Source of the DNA: Sulfitobacter sp. D7
GTDB lineage: Bacteria; Pseudomonadota; Alphaproteobacteria; Rhodobacterales; Rhodobacteraceae
Direction of reading: 5' to 3'
DNA: 64,000 nt
NCBI RefSeq assembly: GCF_003611275.1
Contig: NZ_CP020696.1
Span: forward strand, 1-64,000
In this document: positions 1 to 7,910 of the stretch, piece after piece
Position numbering within the stretch: position 1 is the first letter of the stretch
Layout of the letters: each line of letters starts with the position of its first letter
Notes under the pieces: generated by a model
What the model saw: only the letters and a program-made list of their open reading frames with translations
Databases searched by the model: none
Told to the model about the DNA's origin: nothing
Made by a program: the position numbers and the translations under genes

Positions 1-16
1 ATCGTGGCATTCCCAT

Positions 17-38
17 TCTGACGGCAAATTGCGTCAGA
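17..38. promoter_or_regulatory. Inverted repeat upstream of repA (candidate RepA operator)
   Basis: Arms TCTGACG and CGTCAGA are perfect and separated by 8 bases; the centre also contains CAA/TTG. The repeat lies 63 bases before the repA start. repABC operons are autoregulated by RepA, so an operator here is a reasonable inference, but no protein-binding evidence is visible. Confidence 0.35.
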
Positions 39-100
39 CACGTTGTGCGTCGTCAAAATGATCAAGAGCCTTAACAGAGGCCGAGAGCGGGCGGCAGGAT

Positions 101-1300
101 ATGGATGATCGAAACGTTGGATATGCGCAAGGCATAGGCTCTTCTGACATCGGCACGTTTGCCGACAATCTGGCCGAGTCCTTGGATCGGCAGATGAAGA
201 TCGCCTTCGAACCCGAAGAGCGTAAAGCCTTGCGGCGTTTCAGCTCGACCGAAGTTGCCGGTCTCCTGCGCGTAAGCACGTCTAACCTGCGCAACCGGCA
301 CAAGGACGGTAGCTTCCCGGAAGTGCATACTGATAACCGCGGGCACCGGTTCTACACAGCCCAAGAAGTGGACGAATTGCGCAACATCTTGGGGCGCACA
401 GGAAAGAACGCCGAATCGTATCGGCCAGGTCGACGCGATGGCGACCGACTTCAGGTGCTATCGGTCGTCAATTTCAAAGGTGGTTCGTCGAAAACAACAG
501 CGACGATTCATCTTGCACAGCGTTATGCCTTGCGCGGCTACCGTGTTTTGGTCCTGGATCTCGATCCGCAAGCAAGTTTGACCACATTTTTCGGCTTTCG
601 GCCTGAGCTCGAGTTCGCCGAGGGCGGAACAATCTATGATGCTCTGAGATATGAGGATCAGGTTCCGCTCTCTGACGTGATCCAAAAGACCTACTTTCAC
701 AAACTCGACATGGTTCCGGCCGGCTTGATGCTCTCGGAGTACGAAACCGAGACAGCAAACGCGCTCGCCCGTCGGATGCAGCCCATTTTTGCGGAGCGCC
801 TCGCCTTGGCACTTGAGGAGGTAGAGGCAAATTACGACATCGTACTGATCGACTGCCCTCCTCAACTCGGCTTTCTGACTCTCACGGCATTGGCGGCCTC
901 TACAGGGCTCCTGGTGACGGTCGTGCCAGGAATGCTGGATATCGCTTCCATGAGCCAATTCCTGAAACTTGCGTCAGAAACGGTAAAGGCCGTTGAAGAA
1001 GCGATTGGACGCCGTGTGACATGGGATTTCGTCAAATTCCTGATCACAAGGTATGAGCCGTCAGATGGGCCACAGACCCAAATGGCTGGCTACCTGAGAT
1101 CAATTCTCGCCGGCCAGGTCATGACTGAACCCATGCTGAAGTCTACCGCAATCTCTGACGCCGGAATGACCCAGCAAACCGTCTATGAAGTTGATCCCGG
1201 CCAGTTCATCAGGAAAACGATTGATCGCGCTCTGACCAGCGTGAACGGCGTTGCCGATGAACTGGAGCAGACGATCCAAATGGCATGGGGGCGTCGCTGA
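101..1300 (+). CDS. repA: RepA, ParA-type partition ATPase of a repABC replicon
   Basis: This 399-residue protein is the partition ATPase of a repABC plasmid. Residues about 47-95 form a winged-helix-like DNA-binding segment (STEVAGLLRVS). The deviant Walker A motif KGGSSKTT is at 126-133, followed by the DLDPQAS switch and the IDCPPQLG motif, all typical of ParA-family proteins. With RepB it would segregate plasmid copies and repress the operon. It is the first gene of repA-repB-repC, and its stop codon shares one base with the ATG chosen for repB. Length and domain order match plasmid RepA proteins of Rhodobacterales. Confidence 0.95.
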   Translation: MDDRNVGYAQGIGSSDIGTFADNLAESLDRQMKIAFEPEERKALRRFSSTEVAGLLRVSTSNLRNRHKDGSFPEVHTDNRGHRFYTAQEVDELRNILGRTGKNAESYRPGRRDGDRLQVLSVVNFKGGSSKTTATIHLAQRYALRGYRVLVLDLDPQASLTTFFGFRPELEFAEGGTIYDALRYEDQVPLSDVIQKTYFHKLDMVPAGLMLSEYETETANALARRMQPIFAERLALALEEVEANYDIVLIDCPPQLGFLTLTALAASTGLLVTVVPGMLDIASMSQFLKLASETVKAVEEAIGRRVTWDFVKFLITRYEPSDGPQTQMAGYLRSILAGQVMTEPMLKSTAISDAGMTQQTVYEVDPGQFIRKTIDRALTSVNGVADELEQTIQMAWGRR

Positions 1301-2268
1301 TGGCCAGAAACATTTTCAACCAACCTCCGAAGGACGAAAAAGAGAGCGCGGCTCCCTCCCCTACCCTGCAAAAAACTGCAAAGCTGCCCGGCTCTGTTGG
1401 CGGTTTGCGGGACTCCTTGCGCGAAATCACGGCCAATTCGATCCGGGACATCGAACCCGGTCAGATTGACATGGATGGCCTTCGCGATCGGTTGGTGCTG
1501 GAAGATACGAGTATCGACGAGCTTGCCGAGAGCATTCGCAAGCATGGCCAACAAGTGCCGATCATGGTCCGCCCATCGGGCCAACCCGACAGATACCGCA
1601 TCATCTACGGCCGCCGTAGACTGGCAGCGATCCGCAAAATCGGAGGAACGGTCAAGGCAATCGTTCGCACATTGGACGACGACGCCTCGCTTATCGCACA
1701 GGGTCAAGAAAACAACCTTCGACTTGATCCGTCTTTCATCGAAAAATCTCTGTTTATCAGAGAGATGCAGGAAATTGGGTACAAACCCGGCGTCATTCAG
1801 GATGCTTTGGGGTTAACCCGGCAAGGCGTGTCCAACCACCGGGTCGTTATCGATCAACTGCCTGATGGGCTTGTTCAGCTTATCGGGCCGGCACATGGCA
1901 TCGGAAGACGGCAGTGGGGTGATTTAGCGGCCCTATCGGGAAAGGTAGACTTGGTGAATTCGGCCAAAGAGGTGATCGCCGCCCTGCCCGACGACACTCC
2001 AAGCCCCGAGAGATTTCAGGCAGTCTATTCTGCTTGCTCGCACAAGGCGCGTGCAGACAAGAAACCGACCAGTCGCGGCGTGACGTCCGTCGTCAAGAAT
2101 GAGAGCGGCGACACTGTCGGAACGCTGACAGTCGATCAGAAAGCGATCGCCATCAAGATCGCCAAAAAGGACAACCCGGAATTCGGCCAGTGGCTCGAGG
2201 AACGTGCGGAAGCTACGCTTTTGCAACTCTTCGATGAGTGGCGGAATGAGAGCGGCTCTGGGTCCTAA
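1300..2268 (+). CDS. repB: RepB, ParB-type centromere-binding protein
   Basis: This 322-residue protein carries a ParB nuclease-like N-domain at about residues 60-125, with the GRRRLAAI motif (the box corresponding to the CTP-binding region of ParB). A helix-turn-helix follows (ALGLTRQGVSNHR). It should bind the parS palindromes and stimulate RepA. The ATG at 1300 overlaps the repA stop as TGATG and gives the usual RepB beginning MARN; an in-frame ATG at 1285 is an alternative. Translational coupling with repA is likely. Confidence 0.93.
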   Translation: MARNIFNQPPKDEKESAAPSPTLQKTAKLPGSVGGLRDSLREITANSIRDIEPGQIDMDGLRDRLVLEDTSIDELAESIRKHGQQVPIMVRPSGQPDRYRIIYGRRRLAAIRKIGGTVKAIVRTLDDDASLIAQGQENNLRLDPSFIEKSLFIREMQEIGYKPGVIQDALGLTRQGVSNHRVVIDQLPDGLVQLIGPAHGIGRRQWGDLAALSGKVDLVNSAKEVIAALPDDTPSPERFQAVYSACSHKARADKKPTSRGVTSVVKNESGDTVGTLTVDQKAIAIKIAKKDNPEFGQWLEERAEATLLQLFDEWRNESGSGS

Positions 2269-2317
2269 CCCAAGCCACATAGAGGAACCCGAGCAAAGGA
2301 GAAAAGCGAAGACCAGA

Positions 2318-2371
2318 AAGAAAAGAGCCCCCCAAAGTTTCCCCTGGAGAGCCCTCATCATTCGATTTGCA
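2318..2371 (-). ncRNA. Candidate repABC counter-transcribed RNA
   Basis: On the minus strand, TTGACC (2400-2405) and CTACAT (2378-2383) are spaced 16 bases apart and make a plausible promoter. About 20 bases after the predicted start, a 10-bp stem (arms 2345-2354 and 2325-2334, with G-U pairs) is followed by a T-rich run, giving an RNA of about 50 nt. A small antisense RNA at this exact position, between repB and repC, controls RepC synthesis and incompatibility in repABC plasmids. Placement and terminator are seen; function is inferred from the family. Confidence 0.6.
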
Positions 2372-2409
2372 CTCATGATGTAGCAACCTCCAGCAAACCG
2401 GTCAAGAGT

Positions 2410-2462
2410 CACCGATTCGGTGAACCGATTTTTACTGCCTTTTCCCAGATAGAATCTTGGGA
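2410..2462 (+). promoter_or_regulatory. repC mRNA leader hairpins
   Basis: Two inverted repeats lie in the repB-repC gap: CACCGA/TCGGTG (2410-2422) and TCCCAGAT/ATCTTGGGA (2443-2462). The second ends just before the purine-rich stretch at 2460-2473. In repABC plasmids, alternative folding of this leader with the antisense RNA decides whether repC is expressed. That role is inferred here. Confidence 0.4.
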
Positions 2463-2506
2463 GGAGACAGGGAAGCTGTGGGCCAAACGGTCATCGTGAT
2501 CAAATC

Positions 2507-3562
2507 ATGGCATTTACAAAACTATCAATCGAGGCTGCTGGTGCAGATGCATCATGCGGCTCAATTCCCGCATCTGAAATCGATATCTGGACCATCTTCC
2601 GGGCCCTGAGAGACGCGCGCAGCGTGTTCGGGCTTCGCCCTGGCCACATCCAGACCCTTCAAGCAATGCTCAGCTTTTTGAAACCTGGCAACGGCGAAAC
2701 GGTATTTGCGTCCAACTACACCATTTGCCAGCGCGTTGGCGGGATCGACGAACGGACACTCCGCAGGCACATCAACCGCTTCGTTGAGCTCGGATTCATC
2801 AAGCGCAATGACAGTTCGAACCGAAAGCGCTACCGCGTACGCTCATCCGGCGGCGAGTGCATCAGTTATGGATTGTCTCTCACCCCCCTGCTCCAACGTG
2901 CGAGCGAGCTTATCGCCATCGCGCAAGAGATAGAGAATAACCGGCGCGATCGGATATTTATTCGCAAACAGATTCTTACTAAGCTCGCCCATTTGGAAGA
3001 GCATGATCCCAGCAACACATTCATCAACCACGCACGGAAAGCTCTACGCAGGAAGCTGAGCCTCCCCGAATACCACGCTCTGCTCGCCAATACAGATGCA
3101 GAATTCCAGAGTTTATCTACCCCGGATGACCCACCTGAAACTATGGAATTGCCCGCCAATGACGGACAAACTGTCCGGCATCAATCTAAGTCTAAAAAAG
3201 AAAAAAAAGATTTAGATAGCAACATAGGCGATGAGGCCCTGAAACCAGACTTGCTTACCTCAGTCTGCGATCAGGCGACATCGTTCTCCACAGAGAGACT
3301 TAGAAACTGGTTGGACATTGAAAACCATGCTCGAACACTTGCACCCATGATGGGCATTCACCCAGAAACTTTCGAGAAAGCCAAGAATGCTGTAGGAGCT
3401 CAGAAAACGTCATGCGCGATCTTCATCATGCTACAGCTCGGAAAACGCATCAGGGATTTTGGAGCGTATTTCCACAGTATCACCCTGGGTCAAAGACAAA
3501 ACCAATTTGACCCATTAGCTTTGATCAAGCGACTGTCCAAAACCAATGAGCAAACCGTCTAA
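2507..3562 (+). CDS. repC: RepC replication initiator
   Basis: This 351-residue protein is the third gene of the repABC cassette and the likely replication initiator. The N-terminal half resembles RepC: an opening with DIWTIFRALRDAR, then a winged-helix region (ERTLRRHINRFVELGFI) for DNA binding. A charged linker follows (KSKKEKKDLDSN), and the C-terminal domain has MMGIHPETFEKA. In this family the origin usually lies inside repC. Spacing to repB is 238 bp and holds the candidate antisense RNA. It is somewhat shorter than many rhizobial RepC proteins. Confidence 0.9.
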   Translation: MAFTKLSIEAAGADASCGSIPASEIDIWTIFRALRDARSVFGLRPGHIQTLQAMLSFLKPGNGETVFASNYTICQRVGGIDERTLRRHINRFVELGFIKRNDSSNRKRYRVRSSGGECISYGLSLTPLLQRASELIAIAQEIENNRRDRIFIRKQILTKLAHLEEHDPSNTFINHARKALRRKLSLPEYHALLANTDAEFQSLSTPDDPPETMELPANDGQTVRHQSKSKKEKKDLDSNIGDEALKPDLLTSVCDQATSFSTERLRNWLDIENHARTLAPMMGIHPETFEKAKNAVGAQKTSCAIFIMLQLGKRIRDFGAYFHSITLGQRQNQFDPLALIKRLSKTNEQTV

Positions 3563-3563
3563 T

Positions 3564-3579
3564 GTCCACCGCGGTGGAC
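3564..3579. promoter_or_regulatory. parS: Candidate parS site 1 (perfect 16-bp palindrome)
   Basis: GTCCACCGCGGTGGAC is a perfect palindrome starting 2 bp after the repC stop. Its 14-bp core recurs at 3674-3687. Palindromes of 14-16 bp near repABC genes act as centromere (parS) sites bound by RepB. Confidence 0.7.
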
Positions 3580-3673
3580 TTCGAACGGGAAACAGCGCTT
3601 ATGGCAACCACAACTGTCCAAACGCACCTAGCGGCGCGTGGTGGTTCTTCAGTTTATCTCAGACCAGCAGATG

Positions 3674-3687
3674 TCCACCGCGGTGGA
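3674..3687. promoter_or_regulatory. parS: Candidate parS site 2 (14-bp palindrome)
   Basis: TCCACCGCGGTGGA, identical to the core of the site at 3564, lies 110 bp further on in the same gene-free gap. The duplication strengthens the parS assignment. The gap 3563-3774 holds nothing else recognised. Confidence 0.68.
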
Positions 3688-3774
3688 TAAGTGACACACG
3701 AGCGAGCCTTGTTGGAAATCTCGCCGGCCATGGAAGAAATATGCGGTCAGGCATTACACCCTAAATCCCTAGAG

Positions 3775-4977
3775 TTATTGTGGGAGGTCACCATCACCAA
3801 AAAGGTTTGGAAAGAGCCGCTCTCGATAATCCAACGGAAACGCCAGCCGAACTGGCGTCTTCGGTGAGGCAGAAGTCAGGTATCCGGCGGCGGTCAGTTT
3901 ACTCAGTGTGTTGCGAGCAGTACGTTCGGACGTCTTGAGCACAATCTGCGCGTCACCACGTTCCAGTGCGCCATGCCGAAGAACCGCCGAAATCAGTTCC
4001 GGCGCTCGCTTGTCATCGATGGTATCTGCAACGAGACGACGATACCGTTGGTCCAATCCGCCGAGATCGAACAATCTTGCTGAGAAAGTGATCTGGTCGA
4101 GCGTCACCTTTAGGAACCATTCACTGAACGTCTTCAGTGCCGCTTCTGACAGGTTTCCCCGTCCGTCGCGGTCTCCGCGGCGTGGGCTGTCGGCCAGATC
4201 CATCATCCGTTTGTACTCACCCCGGTCGGTCAGCCCGCGGGCCAGCCCACGCGATACGGACCAGAGCCCTTGGCCACCAATCCCCGCTGTCAGGGCCATG
4301 GCATGAGACATCAGCCTGCTGACACGGCCGTTACCATCCGGGAAAGGGTGGATGTAGTTCAGCCGGTGATGTGCAGAGGCGATCGCGATGATCCTTCCGC
4401 TCGAAGACCGCGCCGCAATCTGAAACCGTCTGTCGAAATGGTCCATGAATGCCGCAACGCGCGATGATGAGGGGGGTAGGTGGCGTCCGACCGCAACTTC
4501 CCGATCGTCATCCTGGCGCATGCGCCCCGGAACGATGGGCTCTTGTGTGCCATCGGGATGTTCGATGACCCGAAACTCGTCAGGCATCTCGTCGTAGAAG
4601 CTCTTATGGACCCAAGTCAGGAATGCGACGGATGTGGGGCGGGGCAGGGTGCCCTTGCGATGCATCTCGTCAATGGAACGCTGAACAATGACATGAGCGC
4701 GTGCCTCCAGGGCAAGAGGACGGGTTTCCTCTTCAAGCTCGGCGCCAGCCAGCGCCCTTTCGATGTCGCGGGGGCGTGTGTTGTGTCCTTCGATCAGGTT
4801 GGAGTAGTAGCAGTTCATCACGCGGACGAGATCGGCAAGCTCGGCTGCGCTGTCAGGATGCAGCCCTTGTCCCAGCCTGGTGGCTTCCCTCTGGATGTCG
4901 ACCGAAAGGTCTGCCAATTCTGTAGGAATATGCTCCTTGAAGAAGCAGGGTTCGATTCTGGCGGGTGTTTCCAGCAT
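3775..4977 (-). CDS. Fic-domain protein (AMPylase/NMP transferase type) with N-terminal autoinhibitory motif
   Basis: From the ATG at 4977 the protein has 400 residues. The complete Fic core HPFPDGNGRVSR is at about 210-221. The inhibitory motif SNLIEG, of the (S/T)xxxE(G/N) type, is at 59-64, so this is a class II Fic protein whose own N-terminal helix should block ATP binding. A C-terminal winged-helix-like segment (ERTARNTLSKLTAAGYL) suggests DNA or partner binding. It is monocistronic and divergent from the 5.3 kb gene. The open frame continues upstream to 5463, but that part lacks family similarity and overlaps repeats, so I start at MLETPARI. Such proteins modify target hydroxyls with AMP; the target is unknown. 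Confidence 0.88.
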   Translation of the reverse strand: MLETPARIEPCFFKEHIPTELADLSVDIQREATRLGQGLHPDSAAELADLVRVMNCYYSNLIEGHNTRPRDIERALAGAELEEETRPLALEARAHVIVQRSIDEMHRKGTLPRPTSVAFLTWVHKSFYDEMPDEFRVIEHPDGTQEPIVPGRMRQDDDREVAVGRHLPPSSSRVAAFMDHFDRRFQIAARSSSGRIIAIASAHHRLNYIHPFPDGNGRVSRLMSHAMALTAGIGGQGLWSVSRGLARGLTDRGEYKRMMDLADSPRRGDRDGRGNLSEAALKTFSEWFLKVTLDQITFSARLFDLGGLDQRYRRLVADTIDDKRAPELISAVLRHGALERGDAQIVLKTSERTARNTLSKLTAAGYLTSASPKTPVRLAFPLDYRERLFPNLFGDGDLPQ

Positions 4978-4980
4978 TTT

Positions 4981-5081
4981 TGCCGATCTTCCATGTTTGC
5001 AAAGTAATTGAAAAATAAACACATTTCGTACTTTCAAGCAAGGTTTTGCCGATATGCGTTGCCGATCTTGCCTGCCGATCT
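4981..5081. repeat. TGCCGATMT repeats upstream of the Fic gene, three at 13-bp spacing
   Basis: TGCCGATCT or TGCCGATAT occurs at 4981, 5047, 5060 and 5073; the last three start exactly 13 bp apart. The block covers the region just before the Fic start codon. It may be an iterated operator. The whole gap 4978-5270 contains no convincing gene besides this array. Confidence 0.55.
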
Positions 5082-5270
5082 GGAATTGCTGCATGAAATC
5101 AATGGCTTCGGCAGAAGGGCCGGGCTTTTCGGTTTTGTTGTGTGCCCAAAGGGGCCGGAAAAAGTAAAAGTGTTCTTCGGGTTTTGTGACTGACGGATGA
5201 GGGCCTTTGGGGTCCCTCAGATGGGTCCGGGCCGGATTCCGGTCTGTCTTTCCTGATGAAGGGCATTCCG

Positions 5271-5741
5271 ATGCAAACAGGTGTCTTGCGCGTGTTACGC
5301 GCGACCGCTGCCTCGTGGTGGCGACACAAGGAACTACGCCGAACCGGCCAGACGGGCCAGGCACTGCAGCTCGAACGCCAGACCGTCCTGCGTGATCTCG
5401 GCTTTCTGAAGCAGGCGGCGTCATTGCCAAACGCGCATGTGATCTGCGGAGAGGGCGGGACATTCATCCATCTTGGTTGGATCACCGTGTCGACCTTCGC
5501 GCCGATCGAGCGCTTTCCCTTGGCCACTCTTGCGGTCGCACGAGGGATCCCGTTCATCGATATCCGACCCGTCACCGATGTCATCGCCTTCGCGAACCTG
5601 CCGCGGGTGGCGCGGGACGGATCGATCGACCCTGAACCTTGCGGCCCTGGCAGGTCCGTCTCGCTGACCGCCTACATCGACATGGTCGAAGCCCTCGGTG
5701 GCAGGATCGCCAACGATCCACGCCCCCGTCAGTCAACCTGA
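5271..5741 (+). CDS. Conserved-looking hypothetical protein
   Basis: This 156-residue protein is not recognised. I start at the ATG at 5271 because GAAGGG ends 7 bases upstream; an ATG at 5256 is in frame but lacks a ribosome site. No signal peptide or membrane segment is visible. The middle (GGTFIHLGWITVSTFAPIE) looks like a folded beta-rich region. It sits 40 bp before ardC on the same strand and may be part of the same establishment block. Coding status is supported by position and ribosome site only. Confidence 0.5.
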   Translation: MQTGVLRVLRATAASWWRHKELRRTGQTGQALQLERQTVLRDLGFLKQAASLPNAHVICGEGGTFIHLGWITVSTFAPIERFPLATLAVARGIPFIDIRPVTDVIAFANLPRVARDGSIDPEPCGPGRSVSLTAYIDMVEALGGRIANDPRPRQST

Positions 5742-5781
5742 TCACCACTCCCTCTCATCAACACTCGAAAGGAGGCCAGCC

Positions 5782-6729
5782 ATGGCCCGATCCCGCACGA
5801 CCAAATTCGATGCCTCCGAGGTCATCACAAACGAAATCATCCGCATCATCGAGCGCGGTGTCCTGCCGTGGCGCAAGCCATGGACCGCAGGTGGCAGCTC
5901 TCGTCCCCTGCGCGTAGGCGGTGAACCCTATCAGGGGGTGAACAACTTTCTGCTGACGATGCGGACCGTGATGGCGGGCCACAGCTCACCTTTCTGGATG
6001 ACGCTGCCGCAGGCCAATGCGTTGGACGCAAAGGTCCGCAAGGGCGAAAAATCCTCTGTCGTCGTTTATTACGGTCAAAGCCGGAAAGACGCGGGCGCAG
6101 ATGAGCATGACCGCAGCGACGGGGATGATCACTCCGAGGAAGCACGCATCTTCCGCTTCCAGAAATCCTACCGTGTGTTCAACGCCTGCCAGATCGAGGG
6201 CTTGCCCGACAGCTTCTACACTGACCCGGAGCCCGTGCCCGTGCCCGAGCATCCGCCGTCCGAGCCCATCCCGCACATGCAGGCGTTTTTCGATGCCATC
6301 GACATCACAACCGTCTTCACGGGCACGGAGGCGTACTATTTGCCCCCCGTGGACAAGGTTTACATGCCATCCATCACGCGGTTCCAGGACCCGCGCAATT
6401 TCTACGGGGTCTGGGCCCATGAGCTGGCCCATGCCACGAAAGCCCCCCATCGACTGAACCGTGATTTCGGGTTCTCGAAGTTCGGCAACACCTCCTACGC
6501 GCGCGAAGAGATCGTCGCAGAACTGACCTCGGTGTTCCTGGGACAAACGCTCGGCTTCACGGCCCATACGCTCGAGATGAATGCCGCCTATCTCCACAAC
6601 TGGTTGCGCGTTCTTCGGTCGGACAAGGGTGCGATCTTCAAGCACGCCGCGGATGCGCAGCGCGCCTGCGACTATCTGATCGCCAGATCGGAGACGGGCA
6701 GGGCAGGGCGCAGCGCCGAGGCCGCCTGA
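5782..6729 (+). CDS. ardC: ArdC-type antirestriction protein (ssDNA-binding domain plus zincin peptidase)
   Basis: This 315-residue protein starts at 5782, preceded by GGAGG. The N-terminal half (about residues 8-125) matches the ArdC ssDNA-binding domain, with VLPWRKPW and YQGVNNFLL. The C-terminal half is a metallopeptidase-like domain with HELAH and a following HRLNRDFG segment, then YAREEIVAEL. ArdC of plasmid pSA binds single-stranded DNA and protects incoming plasmid DNA from restriction in the recipient. Its position in the block left of the probable oriT fits that role. Confidence 0.92.
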   Translation: MARSRTTKFDASEVITNEIIRIIERGVLPWRKPWTAGGSSRPLRVGGEPYQGVNNFLLTMRTVMAGHSSPFWMTLPQANALDAKVRKGEKSSVVVYYGQSRKDAGADEHDRSDGDDHSEEARIFRFQKSYRVFNACQIEGLPDSFYTDPEPVPVPEHPPSEPIPHMQAFFDAIDITTVFTGTEAYYLPPVDKVYMPSITRFQDPRNFYGVWAHELAHATKAPHRLNRDFGFSKFGNTSYAREEIVAELTSVFLGQTLGFTAHTLEMNAAYLHNWLRVLRSDKGAIFKHAADAQRACDYLIARSETGRAGRSAEAA

Positions 6730-6804
6730 CAGATCTATTGCTGCGAAGCGGAATATGGCCGCTTTGAGTCCAATATCACATCGAATGCGTGACCGAAATT
6801 CAGG

Positions 6805-7206
6805 CTAGGTCACACCAGAAACTTTGCGAACTGCATCGAGGAACAGTCCGAACGGTCGGCTGACTGCGAACATCAGCACAGCGGTTGATACAAGAAGCAA
6901 AACAATTTCGCTTCGGTCAGCTCCAACGAAAAACAGCACTACGGCATAAACGGGCAATTGGAACGACAAGAAGGCGAGCCCGTCGATCAGAGTTTTGCTC
7001 CAAGAAACCGTGGGCTTGGTTGTGCTAAAAAACCAGTCTCGCCAGAGTCCGTACGGTCGCCCTGTGAACAGCATGAGCGGTATCATTGTCAGTCGCGTCT
7101 TCAGAACTTCGCCGGGCTCCATACCTGCGACGAACAATTCGGTAAGCGATGCGACAAACGTGAAAAAGATCACTGTCGCAAGTGTATCAACGATGGTTTT
7201 GCGCAT
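6805..7206 (-). CDS. alaE: AlaE-family L-alanine exporter
   Basis: This 133-residue membrane protein aligns by eye with Escherichia coli AlaE. Shared features are VDTLATVIFF near the N-terminus, RPYGLWRDWFF in the middle, then SFQLPVYAVVLFFVGAD and a C-terminal FGLFLDAVRK. About four membrane segments are visible. AlaE exports L-alanine and relieves alanine toxicity. I chose the ATG at 7206; a GTG at 7269 would add 21 residues without a better ribosome site. It is the only minus-strand gene among + strand plasmid genes here, so it may be a separately acquired passenger. Confidence 0.8.
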   Translation of the reverse strand: MRKTIVDTLATVIFFTFVASLTELFVAGMEPGEVLKTRLTMIPLMLFTGRPYGLWRDWFFSTTKPTVSWSKTLIDGLAFLSFQLPVYAVVLFFVGADRSEIVLLLVSTAVLMFAVSRPFGLFLDAVRKVSGVT

Positions 7207-7325
7207 GCCGTCGATTAGCGGTTCTGGACCAGATTGTCGAACGGCAGCAAAGTCCCGCTGAACGGACACTTGGATCTGTTTGGGTTGGGGAGGTTTGGTT
7301 CACCACGCGGAAAAGTGAAAGCGGG

Positions 7326-7356
7326 CTTTGAGAAGGGTGTTTCAAACCTCTCAAAG
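7326..7356 (+). promoter_or_regulatory. Stem-loop overlapping the ribosome site of the DUF3768 gene
   Basis: CTTTGAGA-a-GG pairs with CCTCTCAAAG around a 10-base loop. The 3' arm includes the first bases of the AAAGGAG ribosome site at 7353-7359. This could limit translation, or be a single-strand promoter active on entering DNA. Confidence 0.45.
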
Positions 7357-7365
7357 GAGATCCCC

Positions 7366-7755
7366 ATGTCCATGACCGCACAAACCCATACATACCGCCC
7401 GGATCCGAGTGTGATCGCGGCGCAAAACGACGCGTTTCGCAAGCTCGCGTGCCTTGGTGTGCCGCCCGCGCAGCCCATCAAGGGCCGGATGCATGTCACC
7501 CGCTCGCTTATGGAGGCCGGCGATGGCTTCATGGTCGAGGCGGTGAAGGCGACTGGTGAGTTTGCCACGTTCGAGCCAGAGAATGATCCCGAGGGCTGGC
7601 ACGATTTTGGCGCGGTCGAGATCCGAGGCGAGACCGTGTTCTGGAAGATCGATCTCTATGAGGCAGATTCGGATTTCCGCTACGGGGCTGAGACCCCGGA
7701 CAATCCTGCCACCACCATGCGCGTGCTGACCATCATGCTGGCGCGCGACTGGTAG
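7366..7755 (+). CDS. DUF3768 family protein
   Basis: This 129-residue protein begins at 7366 after AAAGGAG. It matches the DUF3768 pattern: NDAFRK near residue 20, GRMHVTRSL, then EPENDPEGWHDFGAVEI, WKIDLYE and YGAETPDNP, ending in VLTIMLARDW. The family is small, soluble and of unknown function, and is found on alphaproteobacterial conjugative plasmids and integrative elements. It sits alone between a leader hairpin and a strong terminator, so it is probably monocistronic. Confidence 0.85.
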   Translation: MSMTAQTHTYRPDPSVIAAQNDAFRKLACLGVPPAQPIKGRMHVTRSLMEAGDGFMVEAVKATGEFATFEPENDPEGWHDFGAVEIRGETVFWKIDLYEADSDFRYGAETPDNPATTMRVLTIMLARDW

Positions 7756-7791
7756 GGCAGGGGACACCCCCCCCTGACACTCCAAGCGATG

Positions 7792-7830
7792 AAGGCCCAC
7801 TGACCCCTCAAAGGGAAAGTGGGCCTTTTG
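7792..7830 (+). terminator. Rho-independent terminator after DUF3768 gene
   Basis: A perfect 10-bp stem, AAGGCCCACT (7792-7801) and AGTGGGCCTT (7819-7828), runs into TTTT. It separates the DUF3768 gene from the ParB-like gene. Confidence 0.85.
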
Positions 7831-7910
7831 TCGTGGTGATCCCTGAAGCCGGGGATTGGTCACGCGCGTGAGCGCGCGGGCCACACCTCACCCTCCTGGA
7901 AGGATATCCC

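Noticed and set aside
4978..5463. N-terminal extension of the Fic frame
   Set aside because: The extension is arginine/serine-rich, has no similarity to Fic proteins and runs through the 13-bp repeats; the ATG at 4977 gives a normal length.
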